Positions 1-10,957 of a stretch of DNA of 64,000 nt are shown here, piece by piece; position 1 is the stretch's first letter, and each line of letters opens with the position of its first letter. The stretch is from Strigamia acuminata (taxonomy: Eukaryota > Arthropoda > Chilopoda > Geophilomorpha > Linotaeniidae). Location: contig OX442314.1 in assembly GCA_949358305.1 (NCBI GenBank), positions 23,181,060 to 23,245,059 on the forward strand, in the 5' to 3' direction. The position numbers and the translations under genes were made by a program. The notes below the pieces were generated by a model. It was not told the origin of the DNA and searched no databases. It worked only from the letters and a program-made list of their open reading frames with translations.

Positions 1-195
1 ACAGGTGAAAAACTGACCTTTTTTTTACCCAGTCCTACCCTAGACCACTGGGATGGCTGAGAGGGAGATTGACCAGGATGTGAAGAGTTGGGATTTGAGA
101 AAAAAGAAGGCCAAGAGGAAATATATTTAAAAGAGAAGAGTATGACCACTTTCAATTTCACTCTGCTGCTCACACACAGTCTTCACCACTCCAAA

Positions 196-1793
196 ATGAC
201 AATGTATCCGTATTTATTATTATTTCTTTTATGTAACGTGTTAACTTCATTAAGCAGTGGTCAAATTGTAAATGATGAACCTGGTGGCAACACTACATTA
301 ATGTTTCAAGAAATTCCTGGCTTTTGTCCACAACTTCCAGAAGCCAGGACTATACAGGGTCCGCATTTGGTACGTTATACGTATATTACATGAGAAATTT
401 TATACTTGCCACATTCTTATACTACATTTACATGCACGGAATATTTCGAGTGAGATGAAACATTCCGTGTGCACAACTGTCACGTAAACAAGGATGACAT
501 GGATTATTCGATTAGTGAATAATCCCTCGCATAAGGTTGTTCAATTCGAGTGAACTCAAACTATTTTTATTGCGCATGCACGCATTGTTTCCGGCACTTC
601 CCCATTGGTAGAAAACCGAAAGTGATCACGAATTATTTTCTGCATGTAAACACAAGAATTTGATTTTTTCACTACTCGAATTATTCACCACTCAAAGTAT
701 TCGGTGCATGTAAACGTAGTATTAGAGTAATTTAGACCAAGGCTTCTTAAACTTTTTCCTCTTGCGATCCCTTTTTGTAGGCGATCCAGGTAGTATATCG
801 GCTTATATACAAATCAAACAGTTTAAGAAGCCCTTATTTAGACTAAACAGCATATTTAAACTGCTTTTCTCAATCTACGGGCAATTTAATCTGTAAATGC
901 ATCTCGTGATTATTTTTATCTATTTCGTTACAGATGGAAGGAAGATGGTTTGGCGTTCAAGTTGGCTTTCTTCCGTCTCAAGCTCAAACCATAACGTGTG
1001 TATCATGGGATTCATTTTATGACCAACAAGAAGTGTTTCATAACTTTATTACCTTCTTGGAGAATGGGTAGACAAGTTTACTTCGATATATTTTGCTAAA
1101 TTTAAAAGTAAATAATTAATGTGTGCAGAGAAATCAAGACTGTCAATTCAAGATTAACCCCAACATTTAAATACGGAGTTTACACAATCGATGTTGGAGC
1201 TCCAAATAATGATGTCTGTAAGTAAATCGATAACATTCCACAGCCGGCTTGGAAATTTGCAGAGTCCGAATAAAAATGTTCCAAGTAGGGACCAAAAATG
1301 GCCGCGAAAAGAGCGCCACAGATCATAAATCTTCCCCTAACCCACAGATTCTGTGCCCTAACCTTACCACCAGATGTCCGTCTCCGTTCGCCACTCGCAC
1401 ATTTAATTTGGGGCCCTCGCGGGGCCCGATGTGGTTCCATCACTAAAAATTTGTGTTTTATTTTAGTTTTTGCCAGTTTGTATTATTGTGACGGCGGAAT
1501 ATTTATTTTTGGGGAAGTTGTTTGCAGAGAAAATGGAAATCACTACAGTAAGTGTTCAGCCATGTTGTTATATACGTTTATTTAGACATTTTCATGTAGG
1601 AAATGTTGTGGTTGGAGTACGCGATTTAAGAATCCTTGAAGTTAAAGGCGCCCTTATACATAAATTAGTAGCAGAATTGGAGATCGAGAGTGGTATTGTC
1701 AGTGATAAGACGATGATTTTTCATCCTCCAGCAGAGTGTATGAATGTGTATCCTGAATTAAGGCGCAATCCCTATATCACTAATTTTTTTTAA
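196..1793 (+). CDS. Secreted lipocalin-like protein, five exons
   Basis: Exons read 196-369, 934-1067, 1129-1217, 1467-1547 and 1600-1793, all with GT-AG borders and consistent phases, giving about 223 residues. The start at 196 opens a hydrophobic signal peptide (MTMYPYLLLFLLCNVL) that ends near SLSSGQ. Exon 2 begins with MEGRWFGVQV, which fits the lipocalin GxW motif at strand A. Cysteines are placed as in small extracellular lipocalins (CPQLPEA, ITCVSW, YYCDGG, VVCREN, PPAECMN). The family carries small hydrophobic ligands such as pigments, pheromones or lipids in the extracellular space; no ligand can be read here. A polyadenylation-type AATAAA follows the TAA stop. The protein is diverged, so the family call rests on architecture and the GxW motif rather than on a close match. 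An arthropod apolipoprotein D-like or salivary-type lipocalin are both possible. Confidence 0.65.
1218..1466. other. GC-rich segment inside lipocalin intron 3
   Basis: This intron is unlike its AT-rich neighbours. It is clearly GC-richer from about 1245 to 1445 and includes a GGGCCC-CGCG-GGGCCC-type inverted motif near 1412-1428. Open frames run through it on both strands but show no protein features. It may be an inserted repeat or a regulatory segment; no terminal repeats could be confirmed by eye. Confidence 0.35.
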
Positions 1794-2006
1794 AATAAAA
1801 TAATAACTGACGATTTTAATGTTCCGTTTTATGTGTTTTTATTAATGGGAGTTGTTTGATTAATTAAGGAATTTGATTATTGGCCACATCAATAACTTTA
1901 TTCTAGTTTTGGCTTTTAATCTTGAATGACGCTATTGCTATTATCTGTGGACATTAAGAATTAAGAAACATTATCGAAGTTCTCGCATTCACACTTGATT
2001 TTATTT

Positions 2007-2683
2007 TTATTCTTCTATAATTAAAAGAAGGATAAGAGAAGCACCAATCACTGCCAATAAAACAATAAAAGCACTTATTGTTTGATGTATTGTGCAAGGT
2101 TTAAACAAATTGTAATTAATATTGCAACGTCTTTCTGGTGTGTAAGTCTTCTCCAATGCAGTGAGAAGACCATACTCTCGAATTAATATTAATCTAGAAA
2201 CAATTAAATTGAGAAATGTATAAATGAATAATCTCCTTCACTTACTTTTCGGTGAACACTTCGACAAATTTTGATCTTTTGCCAAACACTATTGACAGAC
2301 CGATTCTATCGGGCATTTTAATCAGATGATGTCTGCAATCGTGTTGCAGGTCGTGTTGGAATAAACTCATGTAGTGAATGAATGCGTGTGGTTTTGATAC
2401 GACGGATTCATAAATCTCTTCGAAATCGGATATTTTCCCACCATTTGGACTTTTACTCAGTAAATGATGTAAAACTTTGAGGTGGCCACCTTTGGCATGC
2501 TGTAAAAATTCATGGATAATTCTAAAAATTTAGAAAAATAAAATAAAGCTTACTTTTGCAATATCGTGGATTTCAAAATCTTCGTGAGCATAGAACACAA
2601 ATCCTCCATCTTTTATTAAATCTTCTAAGGTTTCGAACGCATTGGCTCTTGGTTTTACATTTAGAAATCTCTCAAGTTAACGT
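2007..2683 (-). pseudogene. Ionotropic receptor (IR) C-terminal fragment, 5'-truncated
   Basis: Read on the minus strand, three exon-like blocks give the end of the ligand-binding S2 lobe and the last membrane segment of an ionotropic glutamate-receptor-like chemoreceptor. The first block has ANAFETLEDLIKDGGFVFY. The second has GLSIVFGKRSKFVEVFTEK, followed by an intron with GT-AG borders. The last has LILIREYGLLTALEK and then the hydrophobic helix ISAFIVLLAVIGASLILLL before a TAA at 2007. An in-frame stop lies just upstream of 2683 and no convincing acceptor is present there. The ligand-binding N-terminal part, pore loop and first helices are therefore missing. The family forms sensory cation channels. 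Reading it as a truncated relic is my inference; distant upstream exons beyond the inserted DNA cannot be fully excluded. Confidence 0.6.
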
Positions 2684-3060
2684 GCTGACCAAAATATATC
2701 TGCTCAACAAAAAATCCAGAAACCAACTCGAGAAATTCTTGGAAGCCGACACCCACATGCTCCTACACGACAAAATGATCGGAAAAGTTGACTCGAACTG
2801 GCAGCAGAAACACTTCAAGCTTAGTCAAGCCGTTTGTAGCATCATCGACGACTACAGTTCTAAGCGACGAAGATAAGGTCCAAGATTTATTGATATTTAT
2901 CGACACTAATTTGCAGTATGGCGAAGACGCCGACGTTAGAGTTCGTGATTATGATGAGAGAGAACCGGATGATGAACGTTATAACGATTAATGCTACAAA
3001 AAAAAAATTTTTTTATTAAATAAATTGATTTTGATATTGGAAAAAAAAAACAAAAAAAAA
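2656..3060 (+). pseudogene. Unidentified coding fragment with frameshift and A-rich tail
   Basis: A coding-looking stretch starts near 2656 after an acceptor-like TTTTACATTTAG and reads ISQVNVLTKIYLLNKKSRN onward. Around 2840-2870 the sense moves to another frame (LSDEDKVQDLLIFIDTNLQY), ending with an acidic tail DYDEREPDDERYND and a TAA near 2991. A-rich runs follow at 2998-3060. The lack of introns, the frame change and the A-rich tail suggest a processed or broken copy. I do not recognise the parent protein. It abuts the truncated receptor fragment on the opposite strand. Confidence 0.4.
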
Positions 3061-3062
3061 CA

Positions 3063-3167
3063 CCAGCGCCATCACCCAAACACGAAACTTTGTATCTTCT
3101 ACCACGAAGTTGTTAAGATCCTCGCGGCCAAAACTTACAGCGCCAAAACCGTCGATTTTGAACTGTA
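3063..3167 (+). pseudogene. Short coding-like tail fragment
   Basis: Directly after the A-rich run, a frame reads HPNTKLCIFYHEVVKILAAK and ends VDFEL with a TAA near 3167. Composition and third-base use are coding-like and unlike the surrounding AT-rich DNA. It has no start, and no family could be assigned. It may be another broken copy that landed in the same place. Confidence 0.25.
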
Positions 3168-3473
3168 AAATGCATTTTTGAACTCACAAATGGATTTTTG
3201 AGTCGATTATTTGCAATCATGCATCGTGTTATACATGTATCTGTAAATTAAATTACAACTAATTACTACAGTGGTTTATATTGTTTACATTATTTTTTTT
3301 TATGTACCGTTGTTATTCGATCGATTTTCCGTATACTTCTTGGGTTCTCTTCGTCTCCTGTTAGCCTTGGTTAATGTATCTCCCTTTGTATTTACCTTAC
3401 CTTTTAGTGTAACCCATTTTTTATTGTTTCACTATTCTACGGAAGTGTTACTGTAGTATACCCTTGTTCTAAT

Positions 3474-4436
3474 ATGTCGACGAATTTGTTTGCCACGGGG
3501 CTGGAGGCGAAGTCAGTTACAGATAAATCGATCTGGAAACTTCCGAAACGGGAGATGACCAAATTCAATGGCGACGTCTTGCAATATCAACGATTCATCA
3601 ACGATTTTGACTCGCTCGTCCACAACAATCCCGATTTTCCGGAGATCATAAAGTTAATGTATTTGCGGCAACTCTGCACGGGAGAGGCATTGTCTCGAAT
3701 CTCATCGTTTCCAGTGATAAATGGTTGTTACGCTTTGGCGTATGCAGAGCTAATAAGGTGCTACGGAGCAGAAGACGCGCAGAAGGCTGCGCTCTTAAAG
3801 TTAATCAAGGGTGTAGAGGCAATTGAGGAACTTCACCCGGTCAAGGCGGTGAAGATTAATCTGAACAAAATTTATTCCGCAGTCCGGCTACTCGCCCAGT
3901 TGAACGTGCCGGTGGAAACTGCCGGTTTGTTTATCGTTCCAGACATTTTGCAGAAATTTCCAACGGAAATGGGTCTTCGGTTTTTTCGGATGCGGGGCAC
4001 CAAGATCGATAATGTTTTGACGGTGCTGGACTTCTTAGAAGAAGAAGTCGAGATTGCCGAACGCGTTGAAGCAGCAATAGGTTCCGAACGAGCATCTGGA
4101 AAAAAGGAAAAGACGGAGAGATTAGACACTTTGAAAGAAATGGCAAAGAATTCGCGATCCGACTCGAGTTCAAAAGCGGACGCGTCGAAAGTCAAGTGCA
4201 TCTTTTGCAATGAAGGGCACCTCAATGCGAATTGTAAGAAAGTGATGGACGCAAGCGTCAAGAAGGAAATGGTTTGGAAAGCTCGTCTGTGCTTTAGCTG
4301 TCTGCGAACGGGGCATCAAATGCGCGAGTGCGGAATAAAGGTTTCGTGTCGCCACTGCGGCGGAAGACATCATTCCACAATATGTCACAAATCTTCTGCG
4401 AAAGAAGAGGCTGTCAAGGTTAGTTGGGAATTTTAA
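3474..4436 (+). mobile_element. BEL/Pao-type retrotransposon gag fragment
   Basis: A 320-residue open frame has the layout of BEL/Pao Gag. The N-terminal two-thirds resembles the DUF1759-type Gag region (KFNGDVLQYQRFINDFDSLV, LMYLRQLCTGEALSRI). It is followed by a charged linker and three zinc knuckles at the C-terminus: CIFCNEGHLNANC (CX2CX3HX4C), CFSCLRTGHQMREC (CX2CX4HX4C) and CRHCGGRHHSTIC. In a full element this would run on into protease, reverse transcriptase and integrase. Here it stops at 4436 and no pol-like sequence follows. The last codons overlap a good splice-donor motif (GTCAAG then GTTAGT), so a spliced or domesticated reading is possible. It is a decayed or non-autonomous copy, or a host-adopted gag gene. 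Confidence 0.75.
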
Positions 4437-6210
4437 ACTTAATTCGACATGTTCATCCCACATGTTTGCGGTTACATTGTTTTTGTTCTCATTTATTAGT
4501 GCGCGATAAACTTTAACCAAATGAATTGTTAATGTTCTAATGTTGCTTTAATGTGATTTTACGGTTGACTTATTTTGCTATTGTTACAGCATTATGTTAG
4601 TTTATTTATCTCGTGGTTTGTGCATTTTGGTTTATCCCATAAGTCTGGTCAATTTTTTTGTTATTTAAACCAGGTATTTGAGCTCAATAATTGCTTGTAA
4701 CTTACAAGTCTTGTATTTTATTTACTGTGAATGATTTGTTCTATCGTTCTGCATATGGGTTCCACTCAATGTAATCTGGTACCCAGACTTTTGTTTTCTG
4801 GTCATCTGATGTCAAATAAAATGGCGAATGGCGTTTTTGCGTGAATTTGTTATTGAACAACACTGGCACACCTGGAAGTGACAGCAATAATCCATATTAG
4901 CAGCGGAGGATGATTTCGTGGTACTTATGAACTTGTAGAATTGTTATCCGAGTACGATGCGAAATTGCGAGTGCGAAGTGCGTAGAATGAGTTTACATCT
5001 GCTGCAGTACGGTAACGTAAATACGTGCGCAGATTGCGGCAAGTGTTTTTCATAAATAAATAAAGAAATAAAAATTTAGAATGGGGAACTGCAGTGTATT
5101 TCTGATTAAAAACAGATTATTTTTTATCTAAGTTGGTCAAAATTAATGCTTTTCAATTCAAAAACTGATTAGTTGTAAGCACTGCAATAATGTCCATTGC
5201 TCTTTAGAGGTGCCATTATCCAATATTCCAATTTGGCGGGTATCAACGTTGACCTGGAACAGCTTTGTCCCGGAAATTCAAATTGCACGCCAATTCCAAT
5301 ATGATGATCCCTAAACTATAAAATAATAAATATTACGCCAAAACAATCGTCCTGCTGTGACGTCCTACCCAGCATGTTATGTCACTTCCGGCTTCCTATA
5401 CATTGGAAACCTATAATCAGAGATCCTAGATCCTAGATTCTAGATTGTATACATCATACTTGCAGCATCCACTTTTTCGTTATAATACACCGAATAGTAA
5501 TGCGAAAAGTGTTTTACACAAACAGTTATTGTAAATGAAGAAATGAACAAATATTAATCATATAATAGATGCTTTTAATGCTTTTCACATTTACTAACTC
5601 CCAACCAGTGATCAAAATAAAATTGCTTCTTCTGTTACCATAAACCATTTCATATTCAACTTTTTAGTGCTAAAAAGCTGTTACTTTTTACAATCGAGAG
5701 GAATGTCAAAAACAGTCAGAGTTATTTAGCAATTGGTGTGTCTCTATACAGAAATAACACATCTCGTAAAATATAAATAAACAAAACTACACCACGTGTC
5801 CCTAACAAACATACGGAACAAAATGGTTAATTAATTGCACTTCATTAATGAGCTTACATAGTTACATCTGCGTTGTAAGTTGCAGGCAAGGCAACTGATA
5901 TGAACAAAAGTTTAAAAAGAACTACACCACAAGTAATCAAAAGTTAAGTATAAATTAATGAAAATAATTAATCAATGAAATGAGACAAAAACAAAAATAA
6001 ATTGAACAAAAACAAGAAATACCTCATCAAATGTTCACAAATCAATCACTCTAAGATGAATTAAAATGTCATTGTCATTTGTTGGAAGACCAAAAAATTT
6101 TATAAAAATATTAACTCTTTCTAAATAGAACAATTATTTCTTTTTTCCCTTCTTTCACTTCGTTCCTAATAAGTCTGGACGCACCGACTTAATCTGGATT
6201 CGGCTAATTG
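4437..6210. other. Intergenic DNA between gag fragment and CrebA 3' end
   Basis: AT-rich with no complete gene seen. A possible LTR remnant of the gag element may lie in about 4440-5070, but no partner LTR was found. At 5207-5300 a short plus-strand exon-like block follows an acceptor motif (CTCTTTAG). It reads QYSNLAGINVDLEQLCPGNS, closes with TGA, and AATAAA lies just downstream near 5329; it could be the last exon of an unrecognised gene. The segment from 5540 to 6120 is mostly low-complexity AT sequence. Confidence 0.4.
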
Positions 6211-9200
6211 TCAGGCCGATGCGTTTAATGGCTTAATATAAGCCTGAAACGTAGTTGACGATGCGTTCTGCATCCCTTGTTGCTTTTCATTTTTTGATGT
6301 CGCGTGACTAGGTACAGCCGCTCCAACCCCAAAAGAGTCTGAAGACGATACGAACGGCTTGTTCTCTAGCTCCCTCTCGTCCAACAATGACAGCAATAAG
6401 CGGGACCGTTCTAAAACAAACAACTAAAATCAATACCCAAATAAATTACACCTATCTCAAAACCATTGGACTTTTAAACCCAAACATTTATCACCGACAA
6501 ACAATACAAATGTTAAGTAATCGACTTTTTTTCTTCGATTAAAAACAATCGCTAAATTATCTACATTTTACAATTTTCTTCTCTTTCTTATCACGATTTA
6601 TTACACGTTCTTCGCAAAAATCAAAATTTATTGTAAAAAAAATGTCGATTACTCCTAATAGCATAAATTGCTTTCGAAAAGTCTTTTTGACCATCAACAG
6701 TTGTTTGGAATGTATTTTGTTGTCTAAACTCTGAAGGCAGACTAAATTTTGCAAGTTGGATCGAGAAAACCCTCGATCCGGCTGATTTACATTCAAAATT
6801 TGGAGTTTTAATGACTTTTCGAATGCAGCTAGTTAAGCCAACCACATTGTGCACAATTTTACATTCTCGGGGTATTCAAGTCCAACAGCACACTAGAAAA
6901 AATCTACATGTACACTCACTGGCAGGAGTTGCGTAAGGATCACCGGACGAAGAGAGACACAAAGGAGGAGCCAAAGAATCTGCCGCCATTGCAAAGGAAG
7001 ACGCTTCAGGAGTTGCAGTGAAAGGAGTTGTTTTCAGACGGATAATTCCCCAACAGCCCACACACATGGCAAAGCAGAGAATCACCATCTGCAACAGCAG
7101 AAGCACATAAACATCAAACATTCGTAATAAAATGAACAAAAATGAGACAAAAGAAACCGACAACATTTAGAGAATTGACCCAAAGGAGGAAACCCGGGAT
7201 AAATAAAAATATATTGGATGGGACCATCTGCACAGCCAAAATGTTAGCCCCAAAAAAAGCAGCCAACACTATAACCTGCCACCTGCCACCTGCCACCGAG
7301 TGACCAATATTGGACACCAACAAATTAAATAATAACCAAACCCACCCCGGATCTGCACTGCCCCCTCTCGCCGACTACACCACAATTGCTAATTCATTGT
7401 CAAGAACGGCTTCCTTTCGTGCGACATCGTTTAGACTGGAAGAAAATAAAACAACATACATCAAAAATCGTGCCACGTCTTAAACAGTTTAAACTTAAAT
7501 CTGCAAAACAAATCAAACAAAAAAACAAAAAGTCCAATCGGAAGATATTCAATCGTCTTTTATAAACTTTAAAAATAAATAAATAAATAAATAAAAATAA
7601 AATAAATGGAACACGTCTTCCCGTCTAATTTCAGCGAGAGAAAAAATATTCCACCGGTAAAATTTACATATCATATTTCCTGGGGCCTCCAATTTACCTT
7701 TTTTGTTGCTTTGATTCAAAATTACAATTAATTTGCACCATTCTAATTTATCCTAATAAACAGTCACTTTTTTAAAAATATATAAACAAATATTAATTTT
7801 ACATTTCACAATTTGAATTGTATTCATTCATTCGATGTTTCTATAATTAAAAAAAAAATTCAGAAGCCATTGCCCTGTTTATCATATTTCACGCCTGGTA
7901 ATTTTCGGATTAATCCAAACGAATAAAATAAAAAAAAAATAAAAAAAAATTCAAAGCCTTGTCTAGACCAATTCTAATCATTACGCCATAAATATCCATT
8001 AAAAATACAAAACACCATTCATCAAGTCTCGTTCTAGTGCATCGAGTGTAGTTTTAACCGATACACGACTGATTTCTATTGAGTATTGATAAATACGTGT
8101 TACGCACGAATCAACAAAATCATAAATTGTTTGCAATTCAAATTCCAAGTAAATAAAATTTAAAAATTAAAAATAAAATATACCATAAGTGATGATGTTT
8201 GGGTTGTTGCATTTCGGGAAGGTCTTCCAGTTACTCCACCAACGAGCGCTTGTAGTTTATGTAGCTGTGACAAAAGTGATCTAAAAAAAAAAAATAATTA
8301 AAACCAATTTAAATTAATTATAAAACTCCAATTCTTTTGTCCCGACTTCAACTCACTTATTGCTAGTCTCTAAAGAGTCCACCCTCTTCTTATAATCTGT
8401 ATTTTCTGTGTTCAATATTTCAACCCTAAATCCAAACGATTAACCAGTTAACTCCACTTTCCTATGCAAATATCAATCAACCCACTTTTTCTCCAACGCG
8501 TCCATGTATTCCTTTTTCTTCCGCCGACTTTCCTGCGCAGAAATCTTATTCTTAATTTTCCTCCTGATCTTCTTCAACGATTTCTCCTCCGCTTTTGAAA
8601 GCGGCAACCGCGAAGGAATCGGATATCCTTCCGCAAGCAGCGTCCTTTTCTCCTCATCGGTCAAAACCAATGTTCCCGTTGCCCCTTTCTAAAAGAAAAA
8701 AATTAATTAAAAAAAAAAAAATACAAAACAATAAAATAAATAAATTACTGGTTGTGAACTGATCAATGACGAATGACTGGAAGATGCGTGAGATGATGAT
8801 CTGTTGCTACTCGTCTGTTGCCGCTGTCTTCCATTTGACGATGGACTAACGGGCTGAAGAACATGCTCTGGACTTAAACTCCCTTCTGAATCACTGCTCG
8901 CACTTGATGGTGGTGTTGGCGGTAATGAAAATCCCGGTGATCCTAAAAATAACCCAAAACGTTACTAAAATTCCTCGACCGGCCCAGCCCTGTCTGGGAT
9001 TGAAAAATTAAATTCAAAAAAATCTAAAAAATCAATTTCGTGTTGCACACATCCATGTTCCCACTTGACCCCCTTGGACATTGCACATATAGAGGACCTT
9101 TGATAGGAATAAATATTCCAGGAACTTGTTAAACATCCTCCCCCTCTGGCGCCCTAACAGGACCACTAAACCAGTCACAAACATCCAGAAATAAGAATAT

Positions 9201-10957
9201 TCCCACACATCATGAGCGTGAAGTAAAAAATAAATATTTTTTTTTTAATTTTTAATTTTTTTTCTTTTGTCATAAATTCACCTGCGGAATTCTCCATTTT
9301 CATGTTAACTTTAGGTAGTAAATTATTCCTATTTGGCCTTGTTGCTAGTATAATGGTTGGCTGTTTTAGCAAACTCTGCGATTTTCTGTGCGGTTGTGGT
9401 GAAGATGGTGCTGACATTGGTTCTTGTTTGATGTAAACTGCGTTGTGAGACGATGCGGTAGACATTGGAATTGCGGGGAAACATTCGGATTCCAGATCTG
9501 TGTAGGAATAAATAAGAGTTGGTGAAGTGAACATGTTTAATTGAGGAGAGGGGAGAGTGCGAGCCGCGAGGGGAGGAAAACAAGGTGGGTTTGGATTGGG
9601 ATAAAAAAAAGAAGAAGAAAAAACAAGACATTCCAACGTTCCCATCAAGGTCACGTAGTTTGGTAGACATCGTGATCTGCTCACAAAATCAGACTGGAAA
9701 AACGTTACTAGCAAAATGGTCGGTTCAATGCCCTTTAAGGAATGTCGTTTGACCATTAAAAATATTTTTTAAATCTGAGACTCTGGTATCTCGTCGAAAT
9801 CGATGTGACAGTTTGAAAATAAGTGATATTTGGTTGAAAAAAAGACAATGATTTCGATTTCGTAATATTTCTAGAAAAAAATTCGAAAAAAAGGCTTTTT
9901 TTTTTTTTGTTTTTTTGTTTTTTTGGTGCATGAAGCTTTTAAAAGTATCCAATATTACAACCGACCATTGGGAAAAGATATCAGGAATCATAAAAATGTT
10001 ATAAAAATATTCAAAGTATTCAAAGTATCAATCTGGAATTTTAAAATTCATTAAAAGTGAGAAATAAAAAAATCGGAAAATTCAAAATTCATTGTAAAAA
10101 AAATTTAAAATTGTAATCTGAAGATTTGAAATTGTAATCTGTAGATTTAAAATTGTAATCTAAAGATTTAAAATTGTAATCTAAATATTCAAAATTCCAA
10201 TAACAAAATTCAAAATTCCAATAACAAAATTCAAAATTCCAATCATAAAATTCAAAATTCCAATCAAAAATTCAAAATCCAATCAAAAAAATCAAAAATT
10301 CCAATCAAAAAATCAAAAATTCCAATCAAAAAATCAAAAATTCCAATCAAAAAATAAAAATTCAAAACAAAAATTCAAAATTCCAATCAAAAATTCAAAA
10401 TTCCAATCAAAAATTCAAAATTCCAATCAAAAATTCACAATTCCAATCAAAAACCTCAAAATTTCAACCAAAATAATCCAAAAATTTAAAATAAAAAAAA
10501 AAAACAAAAAAAAAAAGTCAAACCAAACTTTAATCTATATATATAAATTTTCTGACTTTCCTTCATCCTTATCACCATTTCCATTTCTCTATCTTTTCCC
10601 TTTTTCAATGAAAACAAAATCGCAACTATGTCAATATATCTTTCGCTGTTTTGCAAGACACGCTGACCTTGAACCCAACACCAGAATTAAAATACCAACG
10701 AGTTTTGTTTGATGACTCAACCCAAACCGACCTTTGTCGAAATCATCCAATCCCCCTTCAGGATCTTCATCATGGGGTGAGTCGGGGTTCATTTCACACT
10801 CATTTGCCACCAACGAATAGCTATGATCGCTCGAAGAAATTATCGTCCGAGGACTATGAAGGGCATCTGTTATCATCCGGTCATTGAGGACAACTGTAGG
10901 AGGTCCATGGTCCAAAAACACTGCCCAATCAGGATCACCCGTAAATGAATCTCCCAT
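6211..10957 (-). CDS. CrebA: CrebA / OASIS (CREB3-like) membrane-tethered bZIP factor
   Basis: Eight coding exons join in phase: 10957-10732, 9497-9282, 8942-8749, 8688-8486, 8425-8357, 8280-8184, 7088-6920 and 6410-6211, giving about 457 residues. The N-terminus ([18 protein letters not shown]) is an acidic activation region. Proline/serine-rich exons follow. The conserved pre-basic and basic region is in the 8.6 kb exon ([20 protein letters not shown]), and the leucine zipper runs through 8425-8184 ([32 protein letters not shown]). A hydrophobic membrane segment begins the 7.0 kb exon ([18 protein letters not shown]). In this family the factor sits in the ER/Golgi membrane, is released by site-1/site-2 proteolysis, and drives secretory-pathway genes through CRE-like sites. 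The start ATG follows a good acceptor, so a 5' UTR exon lies upstream. The gene looks intact. Confidence 0.93.
10187..10450. repeat. Minisatellite of CAAAATTCCAAT-type units in CrebA intron 1
   Basis: Units of about 16-19 bp built on AATTCAAAATTCCAATCAAA are repeated many times with small changes. A related, more degenerate array with AAAATTGTAATCTGAAGATTT units precedes it at about 10100-10186. It is intronic and has no open frame. Confidence 0.8.

Noticed and set aside
9175-9756. 193-codon minus-strand frame extending CrebA exon 2 upstream
   Set aside because: The acceptor at 9498 and the phase of the first exon define the shorter exon; the extra part is intron.
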